Numbered from the stretch's first letter, positions 22,012 to 31,213 are shown. The stretch: 64,000 nt of DNA from an uncultured bacterium (GCA_905215525.1 CAJMQJ010000007.1:62001-126000); one strand, 5' to 3'. The notes: generated from the sequence alone by a model not told the origin. A program made the numbers and translations.

Positions 22012-23475
22012 TTAGACAATCGGCGCAATGCCGGCAAAGTGCAGATACAGCGAGATGACCGCCACGACAATGACCACCGCTGCGATCAGCTTGTCGTGCA
22101 GATGCGGAAGCACCGGCTTACCGCGGCCTCGCTCGCCCAGCATATAAACGGGAATGGCCGGAGCAAAAAGGATCGTCGTGATCATAACGCCCTGGAGACC
22201 CGTCGACCACACCAGGAACAATGTGTAGATGAAGCCGAGCGTGCCGAAGAATCGCGCCTTGCCGACGCTTGGCGCATGCGGCCCGTCCAGATGCTCCTTC
22301 TTCCAACCAATCACCATGTAATAGGCAGCCGAGCACACGTACGGAACTAGGATCGTATTGACTGCGCAGCTATAGAAGAACTGGTAGGTGCTCGCCGCCA
22401 CATACGACACGATCAAGAAGAGCTGCGTGATGCCGGAGCTCACGAGAACCGTTACCACCGGGGCGTCGTGCTTGTTCGTCTTGGCAAACGCCAACGGGAA
22501 CGACCCCTGACGCGCTGCTTCAAACGGCGTCTCGGACGCAATGATGACATAGCCGAGCATAGCGCCGACCAGCGACAAGATAACACCGAGGTTGACAATA
22601 GCCGCACCAACCGGACCGATTGCACATTCGAGAATTCCTGCCATGGATGGCGTTGCAAGCTGCGCCATCTCCTCGCGCGGCATAATGCCGAGCGACAGCA
22701 TAGAAATAATCAAATACAGGACAAAGACCGCCGCAAATCCGAGCGCCGTCGATCGACCGACGTCACGCACGTACTTTGCACGGCCCGAGATGACAACGGC
22801 GCCCTCGATGCCCGTGAAGACCCAAACAAGGGCAATCATGGTCGAGACAACCTGCTCGCCAAAGCCAGGACCAGCCGGCTCTCCCCAGAAGTTGTCCATA
22901 AAGATATCGACGTTGAACTTGCCCAAGAGCACAATGCTCAGCACAAAGAGTCCCAGCGGCACCAGCTTCGCCAAGGTGACAATCGTGTTAATGCCCGCAG
23001 CCTCCTTAACGCCACGAAGCACAAGGGCGGTAAGGAACCACAAAAACACGCTGGCGCAGACGATGGAAAGCAGGTTGTTGCCCGCGCCAAACGCAGGGAA
23101 GAAATAGCCCAGCGCGCTAAACAGCAAGAGCGCAAAGCTCACGTTGGAAAGACATGCGCTGATCCAGTAGCCCCAGGCGGAGTTGAATCCAATGTAATCG
23201 CCAAAACCGGCCGCAGCGTATGCATAGATGCCGCCGGTCAGGTCGGGACGAGCCTGAGACAAACCGTTGAACACCATCATCAGCGCAAAGACGCCAATAA
23301 AGCAGATGCCCCACGAGACGATAACCGCACCGGTATTTGCCCCACCTGCTGCCATATCGCCGGCAAGCGAAAAGATGCCGCCACAAATACTGGCGGTAAT
23401 GACCATCATGGTCAGGCGAAAGAGATCCAGGCCATTGGGGTCGATAATCTCGTTGTTTTGAGCTTTAGAGGCCAT
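22012..23475 (-). CDS. APC-family amino acid antiporter, arginine/ornithine type
   Basis: This 12- to 13-helix APC transporter (487 aa) resembles ArcD-type basic amino acid antiporters. The first helix holds the substrate-backbone motif ITASICGGIFSLAGD, and GGIYAYAAAGFGDYIGFNSAWGYW (residue block near 95-118) and ALVWVFTGIEGAVV are family-typical. The start MASKAQ follows GGGGGTGG; upstream ATGs lack ribosome sites. It lies downstream of a DDAH-like hydrolase in the same direction, consistent with exchange of an arginine-type substrate for a product such as ornithine or citrulline. A strong hairpin in the gap may set the relative expression of the two. Confidence 0.85.
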   Translation of the reverse strand: MASKAQNNEIIDPNGLDLFRLTMMVITASICGGIFSLAGDMAAGGANTGAVIVSWGICFIGVFALMMVFNGLSQARPDLTGGIYAYAAAGFGDYIGFNSAWGYWISACLSNVSFALLLFSALGYFFPAFGAGNNLLSIVCASVFLWFLTALVLRGVKEAAGINTIVTLAKLVPLGLFVLSIVLLGKFNVDIFMDNFWGEPAGPGFGEQVVSTMIALVWVFTGIEGAVVISGRAKYVRDVGRSTALGFAAVFVLYLIISMLSLGIMPREEMAQLATPSMAGILECAIGPVGAAIVNLGVILSLVGAMLGYVIIASETPFEAARQGSFPLAFAKTNKHDAPVVTVLVSSGITQLFLIVSYVAASTYQFFYSCAVNTILVPYVCSAAYYMVIGWKKEHLDGPHAPSVGKARFFGTLGFIYTLFLVWSTGLQGVMITTILFAPAIPVYMLGERGRGKPVLPHLHDKLIAAVVIVVAVISLYLHFAGIAPIV

Positions 23476-23504
23476 TGTATGTGCCACCCCCTTCATCATG
23501 TGAT

Positions 23505-23550
23505 CGAACGAAAGATGGCCCGGACGTCCCGAATCGGGTGCCGGGCCATC
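23505..23550 (-). terminator. Intercistronic hairpin between hydrolase and antiporter genes
   Basis: GATGGCCCGG (23514-23523) and CCGGGCCATC (23541-23550) form a perfect 10-bp stem, with a further CCCGA/TCGGG pairing in the loop; TTTCGTTC follows on the minus strand. It may be a partial terminator or an mRNA-stability element inside the operon. Confidence 0.6.
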
Positions 23551-23585
23551 GGTCAAGCGATCATCAGACTGTTACAGCTATCGCG

Positions 23586-24362
23586 TTAGAAGCGCAGCGA
23601 CAGGCAGGAAAGGCCGCCGTCGACCTTGCGATACTCGGAGGTATCGACGACGAGCGTCTTGTAGCCCAGATCCTGCACGGCCTTGAGCACGGTCGGATAA
23701 CCCTCGGCAACGATGACCGTACCGTTGACCCAGATGCAGTTGGCGCCGTAAGCCTCGTCCTCGGGCACGACGATCTTGTTGTACTGGGCAAAGTCGGGCT
23801 TATCGATGAACTCACCAGAGACAAGCATGTTGTTGTCCTCGATGTAGTTGACGCCCGTCTTGAGGTGCAGGACCTCCTCCAGCGGAACCTCGGAACCCTC
23901 GAGGCCCCAGCCCTCGAGAATCTCGCAGAACTGGCGGATACCCTCTTCGTTGGTGCGAGCGGAGCGACCGACGTAGAAGTGGTCGCCGACCATCATGACG
24001 TCGCCGCCGTCGAGCGTGCCCGGAGAAACGATGTGCTTCACATGCTCGTCGTCAAAGAAGCGACGGACGACCGGCTCGATCTCGTCCTTCTCGCCATTAC
24101 GGCTGTCGGCGCCGGGGTTGGTAATGATGGCGCCGCAGCGAGTGATAACGGCCGGATCTTCGACGAAGCAGCTGTCGGGATACTGCTCGAGGGCGGGCAG
24201 CACCGAGACATCCACGCCGCACTGCTCGAGCGCATGCTCGTAATCGTAGTGCTCCTCGATAGCGCGCTCGTAGATGGGCTGGCCAAGCTCGGGAGCGCTC
24301 GTGATGCCATTGCTCAGGGACTTGCCGGGACGACGGATGATGACGTGGCTGAACTTGGTCAT
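23586..24362 (-). CDS. Dimethylargininase (DDAH)-like amidinohydrolase
   Basis: The 258-aa protein belongs to the DDAH branch of the guanidino-group-modifying superfamily, which forms citrulline from methylated arginines or related compounds. Visible family features are the N-terminal IIRRPGKSL, PDSCFVEDPAV, the GTLDGGDVMMVGDHFYVG block with the catalytic histidine, and the C-terminal GGLSCLSLRF with the nucleophilic cysteine. It is shorter than true arginine deiminases (about 400 aa). The ATG has AAGGAGG at 7 bases. It is first in an operon with an arginine/ornithine-type antiporter and divergent from a GntR regulator, so the true substrate may be arginine or a relative. Confidence 0.85.
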   Translation of the reverse strand: MTKFSHVIIRRPGKSLSNGITSAPELGQPIYERAIEEHYDYEHALEQCGVDVSVLPALEQYPDSCFVEDPAVITRCGAIITNPGADSRNGEKDEIEPVVRRFFDDEHVKHIVSPGTLDGGDVMMVGDHFYVGRSARTNEEGIRQFCEILEGWGLEGSEVPLEEVLHLKTGVNYIEDNNMLVSGEFIDKPDFAQYNKIVVPEDEAYGANCIWVNGTVIVAEGYPTVLKAVQDLGYKTLVVDTSEYRKVDGGLSCLSLRF

Positions 24363-24458
24363 GATGATCCTCCTTGGATCTCATAGTACTGAGCGGACTT
24401 CCTTGTGTCCGCCTTCCTTCCGATGGCTTTATCTTAGGGTGTCTTTGCTGTTTTGTAT

Positions 24459-24470
24459 ATTGTATACAAT
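24459..24470. promoter_or_regulatory. GntR operator
   Basis: The perfect palindrome ATTGTATACAAT lies between the divergent hydrolase and GntR genes, about 95 bases before the hydrolase start. The form with a central GTATAC is typical of GntR/FadR-type operators. Control of both directions is inferred. Confidence 0.65.
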
Positions 24471-24616
24471 CCTGAACGGTAGATAATTCTCGGTAAGCGT
24501 ATTTCCGCTTCTCCTGATTGAGTAGCATGATTTAGCTGGTCGTTCTATAATTCAACTGAGCTATTCAAGCGAAACGTATTTAATTTTAGAAATATACCGT
24601 TAAGGAACATAAGCTC

Positions 24617-25267
24617 ATGGAAACGCTCAGAAGGCCCCTGAAGGACCACGTATACGACTATATTTCGAGCCGTATTGACGCCGGCGAGTTGTCCGCCGGC
24701 GACCGGCTGAGCGAGCAAGCGATCTGCGATGCCATGGGCGTGTCGCGCACGCCGGTCCGCGAAGCGCTCATCCAGCTCGCAAGCGACGGCTATCTGGACA
24801 ATCTCCCCCGCCGCGGATTCCGCGTCCGTGGGTTCGATCAGCAAAACGCCGTTGAAGTCTTTGAGATTATGGGGCCGCTCGACGGGCAGGCCGCATATCT
24901 CGCCTGTCCGAACCTAACCGACGATGACATTACGCAGCTTAAATTTCTCGTCGGCTCCATGGACCTTGCGATCCAAGGCGGCCTCATCCGTAAGTACGAC
25001 GATATTCAGCGAGACTTTCACCTTACGTACTTCAACCGCTGCGGCAACGACCGTCTGCGCGACATGATCTCGCAACTCGAGCGCTGCTTTATCAAGCGCG
25101 ATTACGAGACTGTCGACCAAGAGACGGCTTGCAAACTGCTCAATAAAGCCAACAGCGAACATGCTCATATTCTTGAGTTGTTCGAAGCACGAGATGCGAC
25201 GGGCGTGCGCGACTACGTTCGCGATGTCCATTGGAACACGGAAAACGCCCAGTTCACCGTCTGGTAG
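24617..25267 (+). CDS. GntR family regulator, FadR/FCD type
   Basis: The 216-aa protein has an N-terminal winged helix (LKDHVYDYISSRI, RLSEQAICDAMGVSRTPVREAL, DGYLDNLPRRGFRV) and a C-terminal FCD ligand domain with the metal-binding type residues in RDFHLTYFNRCGN and SEHAHILELFEARD. It is divergent from the DDAH-like/antiporter operon and probably regulates it through the palindrome at 24459. AAGGAA precedes the ATG. Confidence 0.9.
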   Translation: METLRRPLKDHVYDYISSRIDAGELSAGDRLSEQAICDAMGVSRTPVREALIQLASDGYLDNLPRRGFRVRGFDQQNAVEVFEIMGPLDGQAAYLACPNLTDDDITQLKFLVGSMDLAIQGGLIRKYDDIQRDFHLTYFNRCGNDRLRDMISQLERCFIKRDYETVDQETACKLLNKANSEHAHILELFEARDATGVRDYVRDVHWNTENAQFTVW

Positions 25268-25539
25268 GAAAGCAACAAGGGACGACGTCGGTCTTAGACC
25301 TTGGCGTCAGCACCGCCCAAACTGATCCGTTTTCCTCCGTCCCCGAGGGATCATTCTTTTGGCAGCCAAGACAACGCCGATGTTTTGACGCAGACAGCGA
25401 AAGCCTGCCAAAGCGAGCAAGGTGCCTTGAAACGAGGCGGCATTGACCTTCTGGTCATGCCGCCGCAGTTGAAAGGCAGATTGCCGCTCTGGCGGGTTTG
25501 CACCGTCGAGCTGTTACGCGGTTTGGTAAAGCCGCGTAA
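25268..25539. other. Intergenic gap with two hairpins
   Basis: No gene is supported in these 272 bases. Two hairpins are visible: GGCGGCAT/ATGCCGCC (25436-25464), and GTTACGCGG/CCGCGTAAC (25513-25540), the latter touching the stop codon of the convergent hydrolase. Neither is followed by a clear T run. Confidence 0.6.
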
Positions 25540-26442
25540 CTAGAAGCCGTGGCGTTCCAAAAAGCGGAAGGCTAGGCGAATCCAGGGACGGACCGCCACT
25601 TGCTTGTCCTCATTGTCGACCGCAGTGTTGGCGTTGCCGAGCGAAAGGCCGTGGCCACCCTGGTCAAAGACGTGCATCTCGCATGCAACGCCCTCCTCGG
25701 CCATGCGCTGCGCAAACGGATAGACCTGCGCGATCGGCGCCGTCTTGTCGTCGGACACGCCCCACACAAAGGTCGGGGGCATCTGACGCGAAACATGCGT
25801 GGTGGGGCAGATGTCGGCCAGGTGCTCATCGGTCGCCTCGCCGCCCGTCACCATCGACAGATAGTCGTTAAGCAAATCGCGCCCCGTCTTGCCACCCGTC
25901 TTGGGCACGCGCAGGTCGATGCGCGGGTCGCGTGTCTGCATATCACGCACATAGGCAAGGTCGAGCAACGGATAGCCCAGCACCACGGCATCGGGGCGAA
26001 TATCTTCCGCGCGCGCCCCCGCCAGGCCCGCGAAGGGACCAGTCTTCCACTGCGTTGCCAGCGAAGCGCAAATCATGCCGCCCGCCGATAAGCCCACGAT
26101 GCACACGCGCTTGGGATCGACATGCCACTCGTCGGCGTTGGCGCGCACCGTGGCGACCATCTTGGCAAGATCTGCCTGGGGGCGCGGAAAGCTCACGTCA
26201 CCCGTAGAACTCGTGACATAGTTGAGCACAAAGGCCTGGTAGCCGCGGTCCAAAAATGCAAACGCCACCGGGTCCTGCTCGTGCGGAGCGATATGCGTAA
26301 ACCCGCCTCCGCCGCAGATGATCACCGCGGGGCGGCGGCCATTGGGCTTGTCGGGCAGCGGCTCGGCACCCAGATACGTAAACGTCGCCGGATAATCCTC
26401 GGTCGGCTCCTCGCCCCACAGCGCATAGTTCTCGACAATCAT
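25540..26442 (-). CDS. Alpha/beta-hydrolase fold esterase
   Basis: This 300-aa cytoplasmic protein belongs to the esterase/lipase group of alpha/beta hydrolases. The oxyanion region IICGGGGFTHI stands in place of the HGG motif, the nucleophile elbow is GLSAGG, the acid is in WGVSDDKTAP and the histidine in DQGGHGLSLG. The arrangement fits carbohydrate esterase-like or acetyl-xylan-esterase-like enzymes, but the substrate is unknown. GAAGGGAG precedes the ATG. It is a single gene. Confidence 0.85.
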   Translation of the reverse strand: MIVENYALWGEEPTEDYPATFTYLGAEPLPDKPNGRRPAVIICGGGGFTHIAPHEQDPVAFAFLDRGYQAFVLNYVTSSTGDVSFPRPQADLAKMVATVRANADEWHVDPKRVCIVGLSAGGMICASLATQWKTGPFAGLAGARAEDIRPDAVVLGYPLLDLAYVRDMQTRDPRIDLRVPKTGGKTGRDLLNDYLSMVTGGEATDEHLADICPTTHVSRQMPPTFVWGVSDDKTAPIAQVYPFAQRMAEEGVACEMHVFDQGGHGLSLGNANTAVDNEDKQVAVRPWIRLAFRFLERHGF

Positions 26443-26628
26443 ATGTGCTCCCTTCGCGCAAATTATGCGCCCTTGTTTTTGCCTTCAAGCGTACCCCACT
26501 TGAACCCGTGGCGCAGAAACACACCAGCAATAAGTTTCCCTTCAACTGATATATCACATAATCCCAGCTCAGAGGTATCGCTGAGCAGCGTAAAATAGGG
26601 GGCGTTGACCAAGCCGCGAAACACATAT

Positions 26629-26638
26629 GAAACGTTTC
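26629..26638. promoter_or_regulatory. Possible operator upstream of the EIIA gene
   Basis: The palindrome GAAACGTTTC lies 48 bases before the EIIA start. Sites with a central CG of this form are typical of LacI-family regulators, including catabolite control. The remaining 243-base gap shows nothing else clear. Confidence 0.35.
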
Positions 26639-26685
26639 CGGCAAACCAAACGCGCGATATGCGCCTATTTAAGTTGGAGGCAACT

Positions 26686-27249
26686 ATGGGTCTGCTCGAT
26701 TCGCTTAAGTCCACCTTCACCTCGACCGGCGAGGCGTCCGTTCCGCCCGCAGCAAGCTTCGCCACCCGCGAAGGCGTCATCTATGCCCCCGTCAACGGCG
26801 TGCTCGTCAACCTGGACGAAGTTCCCGACGAGACCATCGCCTCGGGCATGCTCGGCCAGGGCTACGGCATCGAGCCCATTACCGACACCATCTATGCGCC
26901 CGCCAACGGCCGCATCGGCGCCACCACCGTCACCAACCACTCCATCGGCATGATCACCGAGGACGGTCTTCGCGTGTTCATCCATGTTGGCCTGGGCACC
27001 GTGGAAATGAACGGCAAGGGTTTTGCCCGCTTTGTCGAGATGGGCGACACGGTCAAGGCCGGCCAGCCGCTCATCAGCTTCGATCGCGAGGCCATCAAGG
27101 CCGCCGGTCACGAGGACATCGTGACCGTCATCATCTCTGAGCTCGACCGCCTCAAGAGCATCGACCACGTCGGCGAGTCTGGCACGCTTATCGGCGGCAA
27201 TCCGCTCGTCAAGCTTGGCGATCCGCTGCTGGTTGCCAAGACCAAGTAG
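26686..27249 (+). CDS. crr: PTS EIIA component, glucose type
   Basis: This soluble EIIA-Glc protein (187 aa) carries phosphate from HPr to EIIB domains and often also controls other sugar systems. The domain begins around residue 35 (APVNGVLVNLDEVPDE) and contains FIHVGLGTVEMNGKGF with the phosphorylated histidine; EMGDTVKAGQPLISFD is also typical. The start MGLLDSLK follows TTGGAGG. It is a single gene closed by a terminator. Both PTS permeases in this window (17.0 and 47.8 kb) lack EIIA, so this may serve them. Confidence 0.93.
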   Translation: MGLLDSLKSTFTSTGEASVPPAASFATREGVIYAPVNGVLVNLDEVPDETIASGMLGQGYGIEPITDTIYAPANGRIGATTVTNHSIGMITEDGLRVFIHVGLGTVEMNGKGFARFVEMGDTVKAGQPLISFDREAIKAAGHEDIVTVIISELDRLKSIDHVGESGTLIGGNPLVKLGDPLLVAKTK

Positions 27250-27287
27250 CCAGGCCCCGCGCCACACAGCCAAAAGGCACCTCGTCA

Positions 27288-27320
27288 AGCGCCCGCGACC
27301 ATTTGGCCGCGGGCGCTTTT
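27288..27320 (+). terminator. Terminator of the EIIA gene
   Basis: AGCGCCCGCG and CGCGGGCGCT form a perfect 10-bp stem followed by TTTTCGTTT. Confidence 0.9.
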
Positions 27321-27430
27321 CGTTTGAAAAACCATCCCGCCAATGCCTTATCTGTATAGCCCAAATGAGCCGAGCTGCTAGAATATCGAACTGTATGGAT
27401 AACTATCATTCAACCGTTATGGGAGGATAC

Positions 27431-28834
27431 GTGAACCGCACCAAAATCGCGCAGCTCTATGCCGATGCCGAGTCGCTCGGCGGCCAGACCGTCACCGTCG
27501 CCGGCTGGGTCAAGTCCGTCCGCGACATGAAGAACTTTGGCTTTGTCACGCTCAACGACGGCAGCTGCTTCCGCGACCTGCAAGTCGTCATGAACCGCGA
27601 GGCACTCGACAACTACGACGAGATCGCCCATCAAAACGTCTCGGCCGCACTCATTTGCACCGGCACCGTCAAGCTGACCCCCGATGCGCCCCAACCTTTC
27701 GAGCTTTCTGCCACTTCCATCGAGGTCGAGGGCGTCAGCGCCCCGGATTACCCGCTGCAGAAGAAGCGCGCAACCGTCGAGTTCCTGCGCACCCAGCAGC
27801 ACCTGCGCCCGCGCACTAACCTGTTCCGCGCCGTGTTCCGCATCCGCTCTGTCGCGGCTGCCGCCATCCACCGCTTCTTCCAGGAGCAAGGCTTTGTCTA
27901 CGTCAACACCCCCATCATCACCACGAGTGACTGCGAGGGTGCCGGCGAGATGTTCCGCGTGACCACGCTTGACCCCAAAAACCCGCCCCTCACCGAGTCC
28001 GGCGAGGTCGACTGGAGCCAGGACTTCTTTGGCAAGCACGCGAGCCTTACCGTGTCCGGCCAGCTCAATGCCGAGAACTTTGCCATGGCCTTTGGCGACG
28101 TGTACACCTTTGGCCCCACCTTCCGCGCCGAAAACTCCAACACCACGCGCCACGCCGCCGAGTTTTGGATGATCGAGCCCGAGATGGCCTTTGCCGACCT
28201 GAACGACTACATGGATAACGCCGAGGCCATGCTCAAGTACGTCCTTAAGGACGTTATGGCTACCTGCCCCGACGAGCTCAATATGCTCAACAAGTTTGTG
28301 GACAAGGGCCTGATCGAGCGCCTGGACCATGTGGCAAACTCCGACTTTGCCCGCGTTACCTACACCGAGGCTGTCGAAATCCTGGAGCAGGCAGTCGCTG
28401 CTGGCCACCAGTTTGATTACCCCGTCAGCTGGGGCATCGACCTGCAGACCGAGCACGAGCGTTTCCTGACCGAGGAGCACTTTAAGCGACCGACCTTCGT
28501 AACCGACTACCCGGCCGAGATCAAGGCGTTCTACATGCGCATGAACGAGGACGGCAAGACCGTCGCCGCCGCCGACTGCCTGGTTCCCGGTATCGGCGAG
28601 ATTATCGGCGGCTCCCAGCGCGAGGAGCGCCTGGATCTGCTCGAGGCCCGCATCAAGGACCTGGGCATGAATCCCGAGCAGTACAAGTACTACCTTGACC
28701 TGCGCCGCTACGGTTCCTGCAAGCACGCCGGCTACGGCTTGGGCTTCGAGCGCTTGGTCATGTATCTGACCGGCGTGGGCAACATCCGCGACGTCCTGCC
28801 GCACCCGCGCACCGTGGGCAACGCCGACTTCTAA
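27431..28834 (+). CDS. asnS: Asparaginyl-tRNA synthetase
   Basis: This class IIb synthetase (467 aa) charges tRNA-Asn. The N-terminal OB-fold anticodon domain has VAGWVKSVRDMKNFGFVTLNDGS (residues about 20-42). Motif 2 (TFGPTFRAENSNTTRHAAEFWMIE) and motif 3 (GLGFERLVMYLTG) of the catalytic core are intact; GGSQREERLD is also diagnostic. The start is a GTG with GGGAGG at 4 bases; upstream ATGs in frame lack such a site. A terminator follows. Confidence 0.96.
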   Translation: MNRTKIAQLYADAESLGGQTVTVAGWVKSVRDMKNFGFVTLNDGSCFRDLQVVMNREALDNYDEIAHQNVSAALICTGTVKLTPDAPQPFELSATSIEVEGVSAPDYPLQKKRATVEFLRTQQHLRPRTNLFRAVFRIRSVAAAAIHRFFQEQGFVYVNTPIITTSDCEGAGEMFRVTTLDPKNPPLTESGEVDWSQDFFGKHASLTVSGQLNAENFAMAFGDVYTFGPTFRAENSNTTRHAAEFWMIEPEMAFADLNDYMDNAEAMLKYVLKDVMATCPDELNMLNKFVDKGLIERLDHVANSDFARVTYTEAVEILEQAVAAGHQFDYPVSWGIDLQTEHERFLTEEHFKRPTFVTDYPAEIKAFYMRMNEDGKTVAAADCLVPGIGEIIGGSQREERLDLLEARIKDLGMNPEQYKYYLDLRRYGSCKHAGYGLGFERLVMYLTGVGNIRDVLPHPRTVGNADF

Positions 28835-28874
28835 TCGCCACAGCGCCACCGAACGCGTTCCAGCGCATCACGCC

Positions 28875-28907
28875 AGCGCCTCTCGGCAAGCCGAGGGGCG
28901 CTTTTTT
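28875..28907 (+). terminator. asnS terminator
   Basis: AGCGCCTCTCGG and CCGAGGGGCGCT form a long stem with a four-base loop, followed by TTTTTT. Confidence 0.93.
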
Positions 28908-29083
28908 CAACAGTATCCGTCAAGCTTTTGGCAAGATTTTGGTCAGTTGAGCAGGGCTGTTGAAAACTCGACCCGCCGCTTGCCGACGACTACCGACCGC
29001 CCGGAGTGTCCTGCACCCCTGGGAAAGCCCCGCGCCCTAGGCTCCATACCGTCGCCACCCAAAACGGAAAGGACGTGGACGCC

Positions 29084-29869
29084 ATGACCGAAACCGCTGT
29101 TGAAACTTACGAGACCACGACGAGGGGCGCCGCCTCGATGGCGGCCTATCGCGCCGTTCGCATCCTGCAATTATTAAGCGAAAACACCGGCGAGGACAAG
29201 GCCATGCTTTCCGATGAGTTGATCCGGCGTCTCGCCCATCCCGACGACCCCGCCCGCATGCCCATCTCGGCGGCGCGGCGCAGCATCTACACCGCCATCT
29301 CCGCACTTCGCCATGCCGGATACGAAATTGAATACAAGCGCGGCGTGGGGTATCGGCTCTTGACCCGTCCGCTCACCGACGAAGAGATCATCCGGCTCCA
29401 CGGCATGGTCATGCGCAACCGCTCTACGCCCATCGCCATTCGAAAAAGCATGGCGCAGCACCTGGTCGCCATGGCGAGTGCCGACGTTCGCGGCTACCTC
29501 GATGCACCCGAGCCTGCTCCAAGCGCAGGCGACAAATCCACCAAGGCCATACGCACGCCCGTCAAGCGCATCGATGCCTGCGAGCTCATCGAGCAGGCCA
29601 TCGACCACGGAACCACGGTGAGTTTTGATATTTCGAGTGTCACGGCACGCGGAGAGGTCGAAGTGGCGCGGATGACACTCCGGCCCTTTGCCATCAAGCA
29701 ACGAGACGGCATCTCGTATTTGCTGGGAACGGTCTATGACGCGCGAGGCGCCGACGACACGCTGCGTACCGTTGAGATCGGCCGCATGAGAAACGTCACC
29801 ACACGTCTCCTTGACGGCAAGAAGCTCTTCGCCGTCCTGGACGAGGACGATGCCTCCTCCGCCGCATAA
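29084..29869 (+). CDS. Helix-turn-helix regulator with WYL-like C-terminus
   Basis: The 261-aa protein has an N-terminal winged-helix region (YRAVRILQLLSE, then ARRSIYTAISALRHAGYEIEYKRGVGY, residues about 60-90) and a C-terminal part (FDISSVTARGEVEVARMTLRPFAIK, then DGISYLLGTVYDARG) that resembles the beta-rich ligand domain of WYL regulators. The ATG at 29084 has AAAGGA upstream; a longer in-frame start is possible but has no ribosome site. Target genes are unknown; the nearest downstream unit is an ABC importer. Confidence 0.75.
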   Translation: MTETAVETYETTTRGAASMAAYRAVRILQLLSENTGEDKAMLSDELIRRLAHPDDPARMPISAARRSIYTAISALRHAGYEIEYKRGVGYRLLTRPLTDEEIIRLHGMVMRNRSTPIAIRKSMAQHLVAMASADVRGYLDAPEPAPSAGDKSTKAIRTPVKRIDACELIEQAIDHGTTVSFDISSVTARGEVEVARMTLRPFAIKQRDGISYLLGTVYDARGADDTLRTVEIGRMRNVTTRLLDGKKLFAVLDEDDASSAA

Positions 29870-29937
29870 GACCCTCCGCCGCCCATTCGACTACCCGTAC
29901 CGCCCATCCGATTCTGTATTAAAAACCCGCCAGGCTG

Positions 29938-29965
29938 TTGTAAAAATGGACATCAGCGCTACTAT
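29938..29965 (+). promoter_or_regulatory. Promoter of the ABC substrate-binding protein gene
   Basis: TTGTAA and TACTAT are separated by 16 bases, 64 bases before the start codon. A small leader hairpin (CACTTGCAC/AGTGCAGTG region, 29971-29996) follows. Confidence 0.55.
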
Positions 29966-30028
29966 AGTTCCACTTGCACTTTGTCCCAGTGCAGTGTTTC
30001 CAGCAATTTTTATACTGGGGGTAATGAT

Positions 30029-31009
30029 ATGAAGGACATCACCATCAGCCGCAGGAGCCTTCTGGTCTCTGCCGGCCTGCTCGCGCTCGCTCCGCTCGCC
30101 GGATGCGGCGGCAACTCTGGTTCCGGCTCTGCTGCCGCCGGTTCCGACTACACCGTCGGCATTCTGCAGCTCACCGAGCACTCCGCACTCGACGCCGCCA
30201 ACGACGGCTTTGTCAAGGCCATCAAGAAGAGCGGCCTTAAGGTCAAGATCGATCAGAAGAACGCCCAGAACGACCAGTCCACGTGTAAGTCCATCGCCGA
30301 CAAGTTCGTAGGCGATGGCGTCGATCTGATCTATGCCATCGCCACGCCCGCCGCGCAGGCCGCCGCTGGCGCCACCGCCGATATCCCCATCGTGGGCTGC
30401 GCCATCACCGACTACGCCGCCTCGGGCCTGGTCCAGGACAACGAAAAGCCCGGCACCAACGTCACCGGCGCCTCCGACCTCACCCCGGTCGCCGAGCAGC
30501 TCGAGATGATGCAGAAGGTCCTGCCCGACGTTAAGAAGGTCGGCTTGCTCTACTGCACCGCCGAGTCCAACTCCGACGTCCAGATCAAGGCTGCCAAGAA
30601 GGAGCTCGACAAGCTGGGCCTGGAGTACACCGATTACACCGTCTCGAGCTCCAATGAAATCCAGTCCGTCGTCGAGTCCTCCGTGGGCAAGGTCGACGCG
30701 CTCTACTCCCCCACTGACAACACCATCGCCGCGGGCGCTTCGCAGGTCGGTCAGATCTGCAAGGAGAACAAGCTTCCCTTCGTGACCGGCGAGGAGGGTA
30801 TGTGCATGGCCGGCGGCCTGTTCACCCTCTCTATCAACTATGAGGACCTGGGCTACGCCGCGGGCGAGATGGCCGTTAAGATCCTGAAGGGCGAGGCCAA
30901 GCCTGAGGATATGCCGATCAAGCACCTCTCGAGCAAGAACCTGGTCGTCGTCAAGAATGACGAGATGGCCGAGGCTTTGGGCATCGACCTCTCCGCTCTG
31001 GACGAGTAG
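30029..31009 (+). CDS. ABC importer substrate-binding lipoprotein, TrpX type
   Basis: This is an extracellular lipoprotein (326 aa). It begins with an RR-containing signal peptide (ISRRSLLVSAGLLALAPLAGC) whose lipobox LAGC gives the lipidated cysteine. The mature part follows the pattern of the ABC_sub_bind family (periplasmic-binding fold): YTVGILQLTEHSALDAANDGF, IYAIATPAAQAA and KKVGLLYCTAESNS. Members of this family include tryptophan-binding TrpX, so an aromatic amino acid is one possible ligand, but the ligand is not proven. GGGGG lies before the ATG. A terminator-like hairpin separates it from the permease gene, which would give higher expression of the binding protein. Confidence 0.88.
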   Translation: MKDITISRRSLLVSAGLLALAPLAGCGGNSGSGSAAAGSDYTVGILQLTEHSALDAANDGFVKAIKKSGLKVKIDQKNAQNDQSTCKSIADKFVGDGVDLIYAIATPAAQAAAGATADIPIVGCAITDYAASGLVQDNEKPGTNVTGASDLTPVAEQLEMMQKVLPDVKKVGLLYCTAESNSDVQIKAAKKELDKLGLEYTDYTVSSSNEIQSVVESSVGKVDALYSPTDNTIAAGASQVGQICKENKLPFVTGEEGMCMAGGLFTLSINYEDLGYAAGEMAVKILKGEAKPEDMPIKHLSSKNLVVVKNDEMAEALGIDLSALDE

Positions 31010-31077
31010 CAGTATGCGCGGCGATGTGCCTAGGGCCCATACTCGCGCCGTTGCCGTGTTATTCAATATCTGAGCCA

Positions 31078-31119
31078 CAGGGGCGAACGCCAAAGACCGG
31101 CGTTCGCCCTGCTTGTTTC
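31078..31119 (+). terminator. Intercistronic terminator-like hairpin
   Basis: GGGCGAACGCC and GGCGTTCGCCC form a perfect 11-bp stem followed by TGCTTGTTTC. The T run is interrupted, so it may allow readthrough into the permease gene. Confidence 0.75.
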
Positions 31120-31213
31120 GGATGAGACAAAACATCCGTCCGCCACTCTATTATGCATTGGTACCGCTATTATGGAAAATCACGTGTCCACCCTATCCTA
31201 GGAGGTATGAAGC

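Noticed and set aside
25231..25446. 71-codon plus-strand frame at the end of the GntR gene
   Set aside because: Starts inside the GntR gene in another frame and has no ribosome site.
27321..27430. T-box leader ahead of asnS
   Set aside because: The gap is short and lacks the T-box sequence and a terminator before the start.
27410..28849. 479-codon frame antisense to asnS
   Set aside because: Same cause: shadow of a GC-biased gene, no recognisable domain.
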